From positions 545,560,971 through 545,624,970 of the forward strand of contig CM062297.1 in NCBI GenBank assembly GCA_031216915.1: 64,000 nucleotides of DNA, written 5' to 3'. Shown here piece by piece: positions 22,314-33,644 of this stretch. Position 1 is the stretch's first letter; every line of letters starts with the position of its first letter. The notes beneath the pieces were generated by a model. That model saw only the letters and a list, made by a program, of their open reading frames with translations. It did not search any database and was not told the DNA's origin. This stretch comes from Pictodentalium vernedei. Its lineage: Eukaryota; Mollusca; Scaphopoda; Dentaliida; Dentaliidae. The translations under genes were made by a program, and so were the position numbers.

Positions 22314-22929
22314 AATTTTCTTCCTTGAGGGTACATTTCGCACTTCACTATCAGTCAATCGTATACAACTTAAACATTATGGGACCCACGCAGACTCGAC
22401 GAGATAGAAGGGAGTCGAGTCGCAAAGGTCTGAGTCGACAGACTAGAGCACGAAAATTGCCAGCATGTCAAATGAGAATTGGTTTCCTAACATCTGAAAG
22501 GATTTGGGATTCCAGTTCAGTTTCCACATGGTCATATATTTTTTCAATGCAGTCTTTCTTGGTACCAATCCATACCGCTTGTGTTTTGTTGTAATTAAAA
22601 TTGATTTTTAACCCTAACACTTTTTCAAAGTTGTCCAGCAGGTCCATCGCTTAGTCTGGAGATTGGGGGATATGTCAAGACACAGAGACGAATTGCCCGC
22701 GTATTGAGTAATATTGAACTCTAATCCTTAATTTAGAGCTAGAAAATCTGTACACAATAGAAATTTGTACGACGAGATGGGATCTTGCCTACAGACTCTC
22801 TTAATTTGAATGCCGATTTGATTTCCCCATTGTATTATGTTACAATGTGTCGTTTGAATATTGGGCTAAATGTAAGGAAATCCAGTTCGAGGCTTTTCCC
22901 AAAACTTCAATGGAGCAAATAATATATAT
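22314..22929. other. No gene recognised
   Basis: The 89-codon frame at 22325-22594 contains no known domain. The segment 22480-22700 may be an old LINE relic on the minus strand, but I cannot support it. Confidence 0.35.
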
Positions 22930-23089
22930 AGAGTAATCGCTTGACTGGACTGGTTACGTGAAATAATTCATGAGAGGTGAGGGACATTGTACAAAAGCGA
23001 GTGCGCAAATGCGCACGAGTGTTTTACAATATAGTCCCTCGCCTCGAATGAATTATTTCACGTAACCAGTCCAGTCAAGCGATTACTCT
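22930..23089. repeat. 160-bp near-perfect palindrome
   Basis: Ends AGAGTAATCGCTTGACTGG and complement; arms of about 65 bp pair almost perfectly. The loop region GCGAGTGCGCAAATGCGCAC is itself self-complementary. Ends 38 bp before a family A MITE. Confidence 0.85.
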
Positions 23090-23126
23090 GTTTATTACTT
23101 TTCATTATTAACGGTAATTATATTAT

Positions 23127-23358
23127 TTAACCCTCTACCTAACGTAACGGCAAAAACGGGCCAGCGCTATTCTAAAAAATCGCCAATTAATTTTCATTAT
23201 TTTTTCATCTCTCTAACATAGGTTATGACCCCTCATTGGAACGACCTCGTCGAGCTCGTTCCAATGAGGGGTCATAACCTATGTTTTTGAGACAGAAAAT
23301 GAAAAGGATAAATTATTCAAGAATTTTTTTTGCAAGTGTCGTCTGCTTTTCATGTTAA
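23127..23358. mobile_element. Family A palindromic MITE, copy 3 (3' end short)
   Basis: TTAACCCTCTACCTAACG on the left. The right end stops at CTTTTCATGTTAA, lacking the last GGTAAAGGG, so the terminal repeat is lost there. Strong stem around GACCTCGTCGAGCTC. Confidence 0.85.
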
Positions 23359-24261
23359 AAAAACAATGATGTCCCCATTACACCCACGGCAAAGTGTCTT
23401 CGTTTGCGCGCACGGATACATGACACAATTGTTGATTGCATAATTCACTTGTGAAGTTATCGTTTATAATCAAACCCTGAAATCCCAGTAAATCACAGTT
23501 TGGAAAGTAATAAAAAAAAATAAAAGGAATGTTTTCCCAAATCAGCCCTAAACGAATCCTTTCTGATCAGTATAGGTGAATTTGGGTAATACTCCTTTAA
23601 TACTCGTAGAATAATTTTTTTACTTGAAAACACTGTACGTTTATTCTATATATATTCTAGTCTGTCATTTTAAACATCTTTTCCCACAGAGACATACTCC
23701 CAGTCACGGTTGCAATACCAAATCAACACAATACATCTACTGAACTTATGTACACACACACACAAACACACACTATTTAATCGAAAAGTGGCCCATTAAT
23801 ACATATATATGGAATGTTTGCATTCTATTCATTCCAACATATGGAGGTGAGAAAAACAATAGTATTTGATTCTCAGACTTCAAAGCATATAGAATCGGCG
23901 CCAGCGAAGACTTCTGAAAAATTACTCTCAGGTCCTAGAATGCCACTACAAATCAATATAAGTATCTTTTCGTTATATCAGCACTAATACCACCGAGCTC
24001 ATCATATTTCAACAGGAATAATATTAATATTGATCTGAAACGTCTGAAGCCATAAGCTTTGTTGTATTACGAACTATGATTGCATTCGATGTATTTTCTA
24101 AATAAATTCCTTCCTGTATTTCATTGTGCCTTTGTTCTTAGATATTGGTCCAAAATTATCCATTCTGGACATTGGCGGACGTGGAAAGTTTAATTGACAC
24201 AAACAGTTTCACAAAAATGAAGCAGTTGAGGAAGTTCAACACACACACAAGAAGAGCAGGG
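23359..24261. other. No feature seen
   Basis: A short (CA)n-like patch at about 23750-23772. No coding signal. Confidence 0.4.

Positions 24262-24296
<35 letters not shown>
24262..24296. repeat. (GT)n microsatellite
   Basis: About 17 GT units directly next to the SINE tandem unit. Confidence 0.95.
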
Positions 24297-24920
24297 GAAG
24301 GGCACAATCATGTTTTCGAAGAATTTGAAATGTTGATTTCTGATCCCCTGCCGAGAATCGAACCGTCGGCAATCCCGCCTGGCATTTAGGAGTCCAACAC
24401 CAAAAACCACTGGACCATTGCACACCTTCAAAAACGATGGCTGGAATACAGCTTATTAGATGATGTTCTCATGAATACTTGGTTCACTTTCCTTACGACA
24501 GCTATATGAAAATAAGAAACGCGCTGGCAACAGTACAAGGAAAGTGCTGCGGTTGGCCTCTGACGAAGATTGGCACGGGCCTGTGTGTGTATATCAAAGG
24601 ACACAATCATGTTTTCGATGAATATGAAATGTAGATTTTTGATCTCGGGCCAGGAATCCAACCACCGGCGATCCCGCCTGCCATTCAGGAGTCCAACACC
24701 TAAACCACTGGACAATTGCACGCACGCCATCAAAAATGATGGCTGGAATCCAGCTTATTAGATGATGTTTTCGTGAATATTTGGTTCACTTTCCTTACGA
24801 CAGCTTCATGAAAGTGTGAAACACGTTGACTGCAGTACGACGAAAGTGTTGTGGTTAGTCTCAGACGAAGACTGACACGGCTCTGGGTGTGTATATTGAA
24901 GAACACAATCAATGTTTTAG
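24297..24920 (-). mobile_element. tRNA-derived SINE family H, tandem pair
   Basis: Two tRNA-like heads on the minus strand (about 24340-24425 and 24640-24722) with A box TGGTCCAGTGG and B box GGTTCGATTC in the first. They are spaced by about 300 bp and alternate with a shared body (GATGGCTGGAAT, CAGCTTATTAGATGATGTT, CTTGGTTCACTTTCCTTACG). Related single copies are at 47570-47722 and, body only, at about 45128-45190. Confidence 0.7.
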
Positions 24921-25028
24921 AAGAATTTGAAATATGTGCATGTGACGTTAATTTCTTCACCTGATAATCTCGCGGGTTAAACTTTCGTAGCTTGAAACAG
25001 TTCGATGTCCTTTAATGCAATAATCCGA

Positions 25029-25420
25029 TTTATTTATTGGTGTTTAAGGTCATATACTTATGCACAGTGGCTAATCATGACCGTGACAGTTTTACGGGTG
25101 GAGGAAGCCGGAGTACCCGGAAAGAACCACCGAGCAACGACGAGCAACTGCCAGCTCCCCAACATCGAAACTCCGCACTGCAGCACAGGCAGGGTTAGAC
25201 TGGTTGAAGACATACGCACCATCTACGTGCAGTACGCCTTAGTACACGGCGTCATCGTGCCCCCATGTGGACAATCGGGGTGAAGTGCCTTGCCCAAGGA
25301 CACAACGCGGGAGTCCGAATTCATCGCTCAGACGGTCACCCATCCAATGATTAACCGGGCTGGACGTTGCTTAACTTCGGTGATCTGACAAGAACCGGCT
25401 ATCGCAACGCCACCGCGCCC
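25029..25420 (-). mobile_element. Modular SINE, 5S-rRNA head + tail T2
   Basis: Minus strand: the 5' head contains GATCACCGAAGTTAAGCAAC and TTGGATGGGTGACCG, the internal promoter regions of 5S rRNA. Then come the shared body GTTGTGTCCTTGGGCAAG, the shared 3' block, tail T2 (GTCATGATTAGCCACTGTGC) and an (AATA)n end. A perfect 15-bp target duplication AATGCAATAATCCGA is at 25014-25028 and 25421-25435, so this copy looks recent. Confidence 0.92.
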
Positions 25421-25615
25421 AATGCAATAATCCGACCCCTCGGTTTGTTTTGCGTGCACTGAGTCATAACCTTACCTAAAGATGATAGTGTATTGCATAC
25501 GAAGTGACAATTAGTCGGGCTGAGTCAAAATAATCATCCCCATGTTTGGATCTTGCTTCAACAATAAGAAATTGAGCTTTATTTCGAGGCGGTAAAATTG
25601 TCACCAAATATCTTT

Positions 25616-26095
25616 TGACCCTTTCCCTAACACGATTAAAGGAAGGGGCTAACAAAATTATTTCTTGAATAACTAAGAAAATATCTTTTTGTCTTAACCC
25701 TTTACCCAACGTAACGGCCAAAACCGGCCAGCGCTATACACAAAATTCACATTCAATTTTTCATTACTTTTTTCATAAACACAGAAACATGTTTTAGGCG
25801 CAAAAAATGAAAAAATTAGTTATTTAAGAATTTTGTTTTCTAGTGTAGTCTTCTTTTCGTGTTAGGTAAAGGGTTAATGAGATTCAATGACACTTTCAAT
25901 AGCCAGAGTCAAGTCGTGCAGGATTTTTTTTAAAAAAAACATTGCTTATGACTATTCATAGGAACGCGTTCGACAGTCTCGTTCTCGTGAGAAATGATAA
26001 GCTATGTTTTCAGGGCAAATATTGACAAAAATAAAATTTGAATAACAATTTTTGTGAATGCCATTATGTTCTGTAATGGCTAACCCCCTCACCAC
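25616..26095. mobile_element. Old family A-like relic, split by copy 4
   Basis: 25616-25693 (ACCCTTTCCCTAACACG ... ATTTCTTGAATAACTA) and 25930-26095 (ACATTGCTTATGAC, GGAACGCGTTCGACAG, TGATAAGCTATGTTTTCAGG, CTGTAATGGCTAACCCC) look like the two halves of a decayed family A relative. The younger copy 4 sits between them. A scrap resembling SINE tail T1 (GACACTTTCAATAGCCAGAG) is at about 25885-25915. Confidence 0.55.
25694..25877. mobile_element. Family A MITE, copy 4, core deleted (184 bp)
   Basis: Intact termini TTAACCCTTTACCCAACG and GTTAGGTAAAGGGTTAA with both subterminal segments, but the stem is reduced to AACATGTTTTAGGCGC: the hairpin core is lost. Confidence 0.85.
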
Positions 26096-26431
26096 TGTGT
26101 TCTCGAATGTGATCTCTGTATACAATACTCACCAAAAGAACGAGTGAATCCATTCTTCAGTTGTCGGGAGGTTCAGTAATCTTGCAGTCGTAGAATACTA
26201 TAGGACTAAAATTTTACTGATTCCTCCGTACCGATTGGCTGCTCATCGTGTCTTCTGCTCATCGGTTGTCGATTTGTTTTATCACTCAAAACATTTGAAC
26301 ATATTGCGCTGAAGTTGCAGACATTAGTGAGTTGGACCCAATTCCATTCCAACAACTAAGTGCGGTGTTGAAAATGACACAGAGAAAAGTCTTCAAACGC
26401 CTGATGACCGCCGAGTTGGATGATAAATAGA

Positions 26432-26579
26432 GATTATTACAATTATGTGGATGTACAAAATATGTATCCGAGTCTCGCTCCGGGTTCTAAGGGCAGATCA
26501 CGACGAGTCTTCGATCTGCCCTTAGAACCCGGAGCGAGACTCGGATACATATTTTGTACATCCACATAATGCTAATAAT
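26432..26579. repeat. 148-bp near-perfect palindrome
   Basis: ATTATTACAATTATGTGGAT at the left mirrors ATCCACATAATGCTAATAAT at the right. The arms of about 65 bp are otherwise almost identical, with the centre near CACGACGAGTCTTCG. Confidence 0.85.
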
Positions 26580-26700
26580 CATTTTATCTTACAATATATT
26601 GGTGATAAGCCAAGAATGTAGACGAATATATAACGAACTATTTATTCGTACAGATGAACAAAAAGAAACAAAAATGGAACTCACGCGAAAGGAAAGTGCT

Positions 26701-26748
26701 TGTATCCTACCCCCTGATACAAACATCTGTATCAGGGGGTCGGATACA
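26701..26748. repeat. 48-bp palindrome
   Basis: TGTATCCTACCCCCTGATACA and its complement separated by 6 bases. Confidence 0.75.
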
Positions 26749-26889
26749 CGACAGTTGCGGAGTTAATACAGACAAAATACATGTTGATTGTAAGATAAAT
26801 AGTGTTACCTATTTTATCACTACAATTTAAGTATTTCATAAATACAATTTATAGAATTCACAACATTTTTGTTTTGAGTGAACAAAGTA

Positions 26890-27480
26890 ACTTACAGTTG
26901 ATCTGGCAAAACTCTGACCAGACAAATATTGTTGACTACATATCATCATGAAAATCGGCTTTCGATAATGTTATCTCCCTTGAAATTATAAGACAGGCCA
27001 GGAAGCTCCAATTTAAAAGTACATAATTGTTGAGAAAACACCCATGACATCAGTAAAAAATAAAGCCAAGTTTCCTTTTGTTATTTTTAATAAACAAAGA
27101 CGACAAACAGCTCTCTGAGATGTCTGTTGTTTCGTTGATTAAACGTTACAAAGGGAAACTTGGCTTTCTATGACAAGCTAATTAGAAGTAAATAGTTCAG
27201 AGATAGTACGCCATTAAGAATATCCAACATTATGTAAGCCCCCCACGGTGGCTCTTTGTTTGGCGAATGTGTTTTTACAGTAATTTACAAGTTTTAATTC
27301 TTTCTAGGAAACAGGAAAAAAATAGCAAATCTTAACTCCTAGACATTCATATTAATGGAATGGACAGTGCCTGTATTGTATGTCACGATGCGCATACTGT
27401 TGATATAAGGAACAAAAAAGTTACAGAACATCAAAAGATGGTGAAAACGCCGTTTTCTTATTTTTAAATGGGTTTCCATA
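26890..27480 (-). repeat. Family G interspersed repeat, copy 3 (reverse)
   Basis: Reverse complement of the motifs in copies 1, 2 and 4. Contains an inverted repeat 27059-27170 (AAGCCAAGTTTCC and GGAAACTTGGCTT). Broken on the right by the mariner-type MITE. Confidence 0.6.
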
Positions 27481-27483
27481 GAG

Positions 27484-27733
27484 TACAGTACGGCCACCGT
27501 GGACTGGTCACTTTCCACGGGTGGGGAATATTTCCACGGACGCAATAATATTAGATTCCAAACACTAATTATAGGAATGATTATCAAATAATTAATTAAT
27601 GAAGCACCGGGTACAACCCGGTGCTTCATTAATTAAAATTGTGCTGATGATAATTTTTATTACCAAGTAAACTCATGCGTGGACATCACTGCCCACGCGT
27701 GGGTTACGACCAGTCCACACCGACTCTACTGTA
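27484..27733. mobile_element. Tc1/mariner-type MITE (250 bp)
   Basis: TACAGTACGG...GTGGACTGGTC at the left; the reverse complement of the right end gives TACAGTAGAG...GTGGACTGGTC, with TA at both limits. The CAGT-initial TIR with TA target is the Tc1/mariner pattern. A central palindrome AATGAAGCACCGGGT / ACCCGGTGCTTCATT lies at 27597-27632. It sits inside family G copy 3. Confidence 0.75.
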
Positions 27734-28140
27734 TAATAGTCAATCGTTCAAACTGATTGGGAAAAAATTGTAAAAAAGCCAACTTCTGTATCCTTACACT
27801 ACTCGACAGGAAAATGTCTGAGGTTTGTGAAATGATACGCGCATATAACTTCGCTAAAAGTTCGAAACTTCAATTTTTATTTGAAATTCCCATACCCTTA
27901 CTGTTACATTTACTGACACCTTTAGAAAATTAAGGGGAGCCAACATTCCTGTAAATCCCCCTCAATTTCAGCCAAAAGGGTGGGAGTTATTTTCTCAGGC
28001 TGAAAATTTCCAGGTCGAAATTCTATTTTGTTTCAATTATCTCCATACGAAGGACTTTTTTCTGCTTGGCGTTACTAAACAGTTAACTCATCGATCACGT
28101 AAGTCCGTTCCTTCAGCCAGCCCATGCGGGTCGTGTCGAT
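27734..28140. other. No feature seen
   Basis: No repeat partner within the window and no coding signal. Confidence 0.4.
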
Positions 28141-28412
28141 ACTCTCAAACAAGCCTGAATATAAGCAACCTGTCATTTGCAAAATGGGGTCCACAGAGGG
28201 TGAATTTGCTGATGCTATCCCATACAGTGGGCCAATTTATCCTCTAGGTACATCTTTCTGTTTTGGCTTGAGACCTTAATTCAGACTGAGGTTCACGGAG
28301 GGTACATTTTGTGATGCTACCCTGCTGTGCAGGGTAGCATCACCAAATTCACCCCCTGGGAACCTCATTTTGCAGATGACAGTCTGCTTATTTTCAGGCT
28401 TGCTCTCAAACA
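28141..28412. mobile_element. Compound foldback with three copies of one arm
   Basis: The motif CCTGAATATAAGC...GTCATTTGCAAAATG...GAGGGTGAATTTGCTGATGC occurs forward at 28141-28221 and in reverse at 28328-28412. A partial forward copy at 28284-28326 pairs with the reverse copy to form the tight hairpin GATGCTACCCTG / CAGGGTAGCATC. Confidence 0.6.
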
Positions 28413-28775
28413 GTTGATAATGACATATCTATACAATTTATAGATATCGTGGAGACTGGAATCTGAGAGGGTTTGGCCCTCCTTTTTTCAGTAGTGCCTA
28501 TTTTGACAAATAATACAATCACATTAGCACAGAAATGCCAATTCATGGCAGTAGCAGGTAGAAGCATAGCAAAATGTCCAAAATCCCCAACCTTGTATAA
28601 AATGTGGTGTTCCGTTTCTACCTGACGCTGTTCACGTCTTCGCTTTGTGCCTCGTCCCACACTGATAGTCAGGACGTCAACAGCCCGTTTTAGGACTATC
28701 CTGCCAAAAAGGTTGTGTAAATATACAGGAGCACATATGTTTGAATGAGTTAAGAATTATCGCACTCGACTGCTT

Positions 28776-28985
28776 TGGCCCAGGATATCACTCGAGCCCA
28801 AGGCCAAAGCAATGAATTGCAGTAGTCAAGCCGAGTTGTCATAAAGGCATGTACAAGTTGCTCAGCTGTTTTATTGTCTATCAAGTTCCTAATTTTGTTT
28901 ATGTTCCGCAGATGAAAATATGCTGCTTGGCAGATGTGCTTAACATGCCTGTCTGGTGACTGGTGTTCATCTAAGAAAAAAAACC
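28776..28985 (-). pseudogene. LINE reverse transcriptase fragment
   Basis: The minus-strand frame reads HVKHICQAAYFHLRNI, then LVHAFMTTRLDYCNSLL, the characteristic block downstream of the RT active site in CR1/L2-like LINEs. Only about 65 codons remain and no catalytic residues. Confidence 0.75.
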
Positions 28986-29373
28986 GAGGTTATAAACTGA
29001 CTGGGATGATGAGATACATATATCCTGGATATTTAAATCAAGTTAGTAGTACAAAAAGGTGATAATTTGAGGAATGTTGGCCGAAAAATAACTAAATCTT
29101 TGGATTTTAGTATTTGTTTAGAAAGAAACACAACAATAGGGTGTGTTATTTGTTATATTATTTTTGTACTGATAAATGTGACCATTTGTTCCAAAACTGA
29201 TCCCTCACACTCTAGAAATGTTTTAACGAACCATTTTATAACACGAAATGTGGCTAAAATTTGCAAAAAAATTACATTTCACTGATTGTTGCTAACGAGT
29301 ATCATTGTATTTTTGTGTGCATGAAGTAAGATGGATCTAAAGATTGCACTAAGCCTTACCTCCAATAAATATC

Positions 29374-29826
29374 TCAACTGCTACCCAGTTGAGGGTTATC
29401 ACCTGAGTCATCTCCATCATCAGTTTCTACAGAGATCAACGTTTGCTGGTCATGATACTATGAAAAATTGCCCAGAAAATGGCACAAACAACTGTTACCC
29501 ATTTGTGCAGTTGCACGGCTACATCATTCAGACCTATACGATATCTCAGAGCTACAACTACACGTGATTACCTTAATCACCTGCATAGGTACTGGGTTTA
29601 TCCCATCAGGAATACCGATTGGAAGCAGGCACTTGGGCGTGGCATCCCGAGTCCACTCGAACTTTGTTGGATCTTTCACTGGAGGTTTACTTGCTGGAGC
29701 AGCGTACCAAAGCATCGATTGAAAATGTGCTCGTTTGGCATTTTCTGAGAAAGCGTCGCTTATAGGTGGATGAATGGTTAATGGTGGTGAATTTGTCTGT
29801 GCTTTTGCCGTTTTGTTAGACCACAT
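29374..29826 (-). pseudogene. C-terminal Cys-rich module of an unnamed protein family
   Basis: Minus strand from 29826: SDAFSENAKRAHFQS, WYAAPASKPPV, DPTKFEWTR, CLLPIGIPDGINPVP, TCSCSSE, then a TGA and, in the same frame, CSRATAQMGNSCLC, a TAG, and an acidic tail DDGDDSGDNPQLG ending in TGA at 29374-29376. From memory, this order is the C-terminal end of a widespread group of uncharacterised animal proteins found in many copies and likely transposon-borne. The frame holds across about 150 codons with two stops, so it is a fairly young pseudogene. Similar sequence may extend to about 30080. Confidence 0.6.
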
Positions 29827-30126
29827 CTCAAATCAGGTATCTGGCAAGTCTTCTAACGGATAGCTGTATCAGCTACTGATGAGCATAGTCACCTCTTGGC
29901 AAACTGTATCCAAATCAGCATCCGATTTGTTTATTTGATCTAGAGAGACACTATTCAAATATTAATAGCTGTCGACCTTCCTACCCCAAAGTACTGGGCA
30001 ACCGTAGACCGCATGCTCTACACGTAGATTTAGCATCAACCCTATGTGGTTCCGGATGGTCTCCTTCAGATCCATTACCCTTTTGTCACCACTTGTTGAT
30101 TCCATAGTATGTGAAATGGGCCAGTA

Positions 30127-30260
30127 TACACTCTAAAGTCAATTGGGTTAAAAGTTAATCCAAATCAATCGGGATGAGTGAATATGAACCCTATTGGGTT
30201 CATATTCACTCAACCCAGTTGATTTAGGCTCACTTTTAACCCAACCGATTTTAGAGTGTA
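30127..30260. mobile_element. TA-flanked foldback MITE (134 bp)
   Basis: TACACTCTAAAGTC...TTGGGTTAAAAGT at the left and ACTTTTAACCCAA...GATTTTAGAGTGTA at the right. The centre is the hairpin GAATATGAACCC TATT GGGTTCATATTC. TA at both limits suggests a Tc1/mariner-like target. Confidence 0.75.
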
Positions 30261-30828
30261 ACAAGGACATCTGTGTCTTATGATATTGACTTGATACTGA
30301 GGCCAGCTATTTTGGAAACATGTATGGCCTGCTGGCACAATACAACATCAGCTTCCTCGTGGTCTGATCTGTGAAAACTGATCAAAGAACATAGTTTCGA
30401 GACGTATTATTCAGGGACTGTAAAACTGGCCTCTGTTCCCGCCAAAGGGTGAACACTTCACGATATTTTATACCGCCAAATAAAAAAGACTGCAAAATGT
30501 GTTGTCGGTAAATTACGAAAAAACAAACCAAATGTATTACAACATTTTACCCATAAATTTCAGCATATCAATTTCAGTTCAATTTCTATCTTTTCTGGTG
30601 TTTTTCAATGTCAATGCGTACAAGAGGGTCAAATATCTCAATTTCACCAATGTCTAGAGAGTGACATCGGTAGAATTCGGTATTAATGGTTAAAGATACT
30701 GAAACGATCATAAAATGCTTCACATGCCCTAATGCTGTGTTTAAGTAAGAACCAATACTACACTTAAAAAATTTAGTCATTTTGGGTCAAAATGCACCAA
30801 ATTTCTACCCAAGTACCAAAACCGACAA
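30261..30828. other. No feature seen
   Basis: AT-rich sequence without repeat partner or coding signal. Confidence 0.4.
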
Positions 30829-30920
30829 GAATGAATGAATGAATGAATGAATGAATGAATGAATGAATGAATGAATGAATGAATGAATGAATGAATGAAT
30901 GAATGAATGAATGAATGAAT
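30829..30920. repeat. (GAAT)n microsatellite, ~23 units
   Basis: Uninterrupted GAAT tetranucleotide array. Confidence 0.97.
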
Positions 30921-31804
30921 GTTTCAGCGCGAAGGCGCACAGGGACGATGTGGGATTTACTTTATTTGCTTATGAAGCCACGACAGGCGGAAGTGAGGGT
31001 CAAAAATCTTATTTGATTTAGAGTGTGCGCACTGGTGGTAAGGTAGTGGGGTCAGACCCCTGACAACCTCGAACTGAAAGGTGACTTGGAATTGTGCATA
31101 ACTACAAGAATTCTGCTCTGATGTTTTACTTAGAAACGTGAGGATATTTGAGGTAATACTGAAACCACAGCTTGATGGTTGTTTTGGGAGAAGAAAAAGA
31201 AATCCGAACAGGTCGCTGTTTTGGGAGCAGCACCAGCATATTATTCTTAACATATTATCCATACAAAAATAGCAACGATAATACACGATTGTTTAAAACA
31301 TTTCACTTACAGAATTCAAGTGAACAATTTTTAAAATAAAAATCACGCTGAAACATACCCATGCTCGGCACTCCCCTCACAATACACCCATACAAAACAC
31401 CCCAAACCTTTAGATTCAGGCATCCCCTCCAGTTTCAAAATTGTTCCGTGGTCCCTGATATATAGATACCGAATTCGTATTTTTCTAGGCAAAGTTATTT
31501 TACTGGCATCGGAATAATACTCTGCATTTTTTTTTAGCTGAAAGCAGTATTACTTGAATCAATCATTGAAGTAATAATATCCCTCAGTGTTATACTCGTG
31601 CAATTGTTTATTGATTATATGTACTGTTTATATACACACAATGAATAACAAGATAAATATCCATTATCACATAGTTTAACCTTGTAAACACTGTTTTTAC
31701 AAGATAGTTTCTACCATTTCAGCCCAATGGCATGAAAATGGAGCTCCAGTATTTAATTTAATCTATTGGGTAGAGAGATGATTGTGTTCGACCAGTAGCA
31801 CCTG
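30921..31804. other. No gene recognised
   Basis: The 109-codon minus-strand frame at 30957-31286 has no recognisable motif. Confidence 0.4.
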
Positions 31805-32046
31805 TTAACCCTTTACCCAAGGTAACGGACAAAACCGGCCAGCGCTATTCTCAAAAATCGCCAGTTATTTTTCATTATTTTTTTCATTTTTTGTCTCAAA
31901 AACGTAGGTTATGACCCCTCATTGGAACGAGCTCGTTCCAATGAGGGGTCATAACCTCTGTTTTTGAGACAAAAAATGAAAAAAATAGTTATTCAAGAAT
32001 TTTTTTGGTAGGTGTCGTCTGCTTTCCATGTTAGGTAAAGGGTTAA
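31805..32046. mobile_element. Family A palindromic MITE, copy 5 (loop-less)
   Basis: TTAA at both limits. The hub is shortened to GGAACGAGCTCGTTCC, making a continuous perfect palindrome without a loop. Confidence 0.9.
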
Positions 32047-32239
32047 CTCCTTGCATGCTGCTGGCGGATAATCCTGCCCAGGACAAGGAGTGGTTGCCAG
32101 TGAAATAAGTATAATTGGAGCACTTTTATCCAAATTTTCCAGTCTATACTAAATCATCTATGTGACCAATGATTTCTTGAGTTAAGTTTTGTATGAATTT
32201 TTCATCAAAACTAGTCATGGCTGCTTCATAGGTATTAAT

Positions 32240-32420
32240 GTCCTGACCACATGCACATCTACACTTTATACTAATACTTCAGACCAAGTTTCGTAAAAAT
32301 CCACTGAAAACTGTAGGAGGAGTAAAGCGGAAAAGTTTGTGACGGACGGACTGACGTACTGACGGACGAGCACCATTTCAGAATCCCTCTCCCGACTTCG
32401 TCGGTGGGGGATAAAAAGAA
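32240..32420. repeat. Interspersed repeat with GACGGACGG motif
   Basis: CAAGTTTCGTAAAAATCCAC, GACGGACGGACTGACG and CGACTTCGTCGGTGGGGGAT in order resemble a repeat class I recall from bivalve genomes; only one copy is in this window. Confidence 0.35.
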
Positions 32421-33002
32421 ACTGGTAGGTAGATGATGTTCGATTTTCCTCGTCTATTGTTAACATTACAAAATAAATACATAAAAAAATAAAAGTAATA
32501 ATAAAAAATAATAAATAACAAATAGAAAATTTTGATAGCTGATACTTAAAACTCACATTTTCAGTAGGTGTCCTATCAGTTAGAAAAACTCTCTGACATA
32601 TATGCCCTGACTTTTCCAGTTAAGCTGCCAGAATGGAGGTCAGTTCTTTAGGATATAAGATTCAGACTGATAGAATCTCAGTTTTTAGAGGGGAATGTGT
32701 TTTCACTTTCTTCTGGAAGCAATCATGATAAAGCCGTAGGTTTGTCCAAGACTTTACTGATATCTGCTAGAACTCTATTTGCTGGTAAGTTTTCATATTA
32801 AATAACGAAATGTCATATTCCCGCTTCCACCAGATAAAAATGGAAGCTCATTTTCTACCGGCGAAACCTTACATTTTACGAAAATCCAGTTTCTGCAACG
32901 AGATTCCAGGTATATTGCCACGTGTTTCAGTAAATACACGTATTTAGTGTATTTACTGACTTTATGGATTTACTGTAACATACACACAACATACTCTTAT
33001 TC
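32421..33002. other. No gene; short palindrome
   Basis: A short palindrome CAGTAAATACACGTATTTAG TGTATTTACTG lies at about 32928-32958. No coding signal. Confidence 0.45.
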
Positions 33003-33272
33003 ATGCATGATTGGTTTAATAATAAACTACCAGAGTCCTTCAATAAAACGTTTGGAATTTATACGAACCCATCTGACACGAACATCAGACAGTCCGGTAA
33101 CACACGCACACAAAAGTCCAGAACTAGCTTCTCGGCTGAACTCCCTTTCCATTCTTTCCCGCGGATTTGGAATGACATTGAACCATCAATCCGGTGCCTT
33201 AATGGTTCCCAGTTTAAGAAGGCGATAATAGAAAAGGGTTTTAAATTCATAATTTACATATGTCTCTTGTAA
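33003..33272 (+). pseudogene. LINE C-terminal fragment
   Basis: The frame reads KLPESFNKTF, SFSAELPFHSFPRIWNDIEP and NGSQFKKAIIEKG, resembling the RT C-terminal end where a FGPKIWNSLP-type block is followed by a short basic helix. About 85 codons, open to a stop at 33272. Upstream homology is lost, so it is 5'-truncated. Confidence 0.55.
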
Positions 33273-33644
33273 TAACCCCGTTTGTCTCGACTGTACTTCC
33301 ATTTCGCCTGGATCTCAACATTCAGAGTCTCAACATTCTAGAGTCTAGGCTTTGTTGATTAGACCATGCAGTTTCTGCAGTTCCTGCAATTACTGTAATG
33401 CAGTTTCTGTAAAACCTAGACCTCTAACCTAGCACAATGGCTGTGTCCGTCTTGAACTGTTCACAATGATCCCATTTCGGATTTTATTTCATTTCGTGTT
33501 CCTGCCTCCAGAGCAGAGCTCATGGTTCAACACCGTAGTGAGCTCATCGAGGTCATTCCGTTGGGGGACATGACCTTGTTCTTGGGACGGGGATTGAAAG
33601 TCAAGGGAATGAGAACAAAAAAGAAATAAAATAGGAAATTCTAG
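33273..33644. other. No feature seen
   Basis: No recognisable repeat or gene. Confidence 0.4.

Noticed and set aside
25333..25420. 5S rRNA gene
   Set aside because: Only the 5S internal-promoter part is present, joined to a SINE body and bounded by a target duplication.
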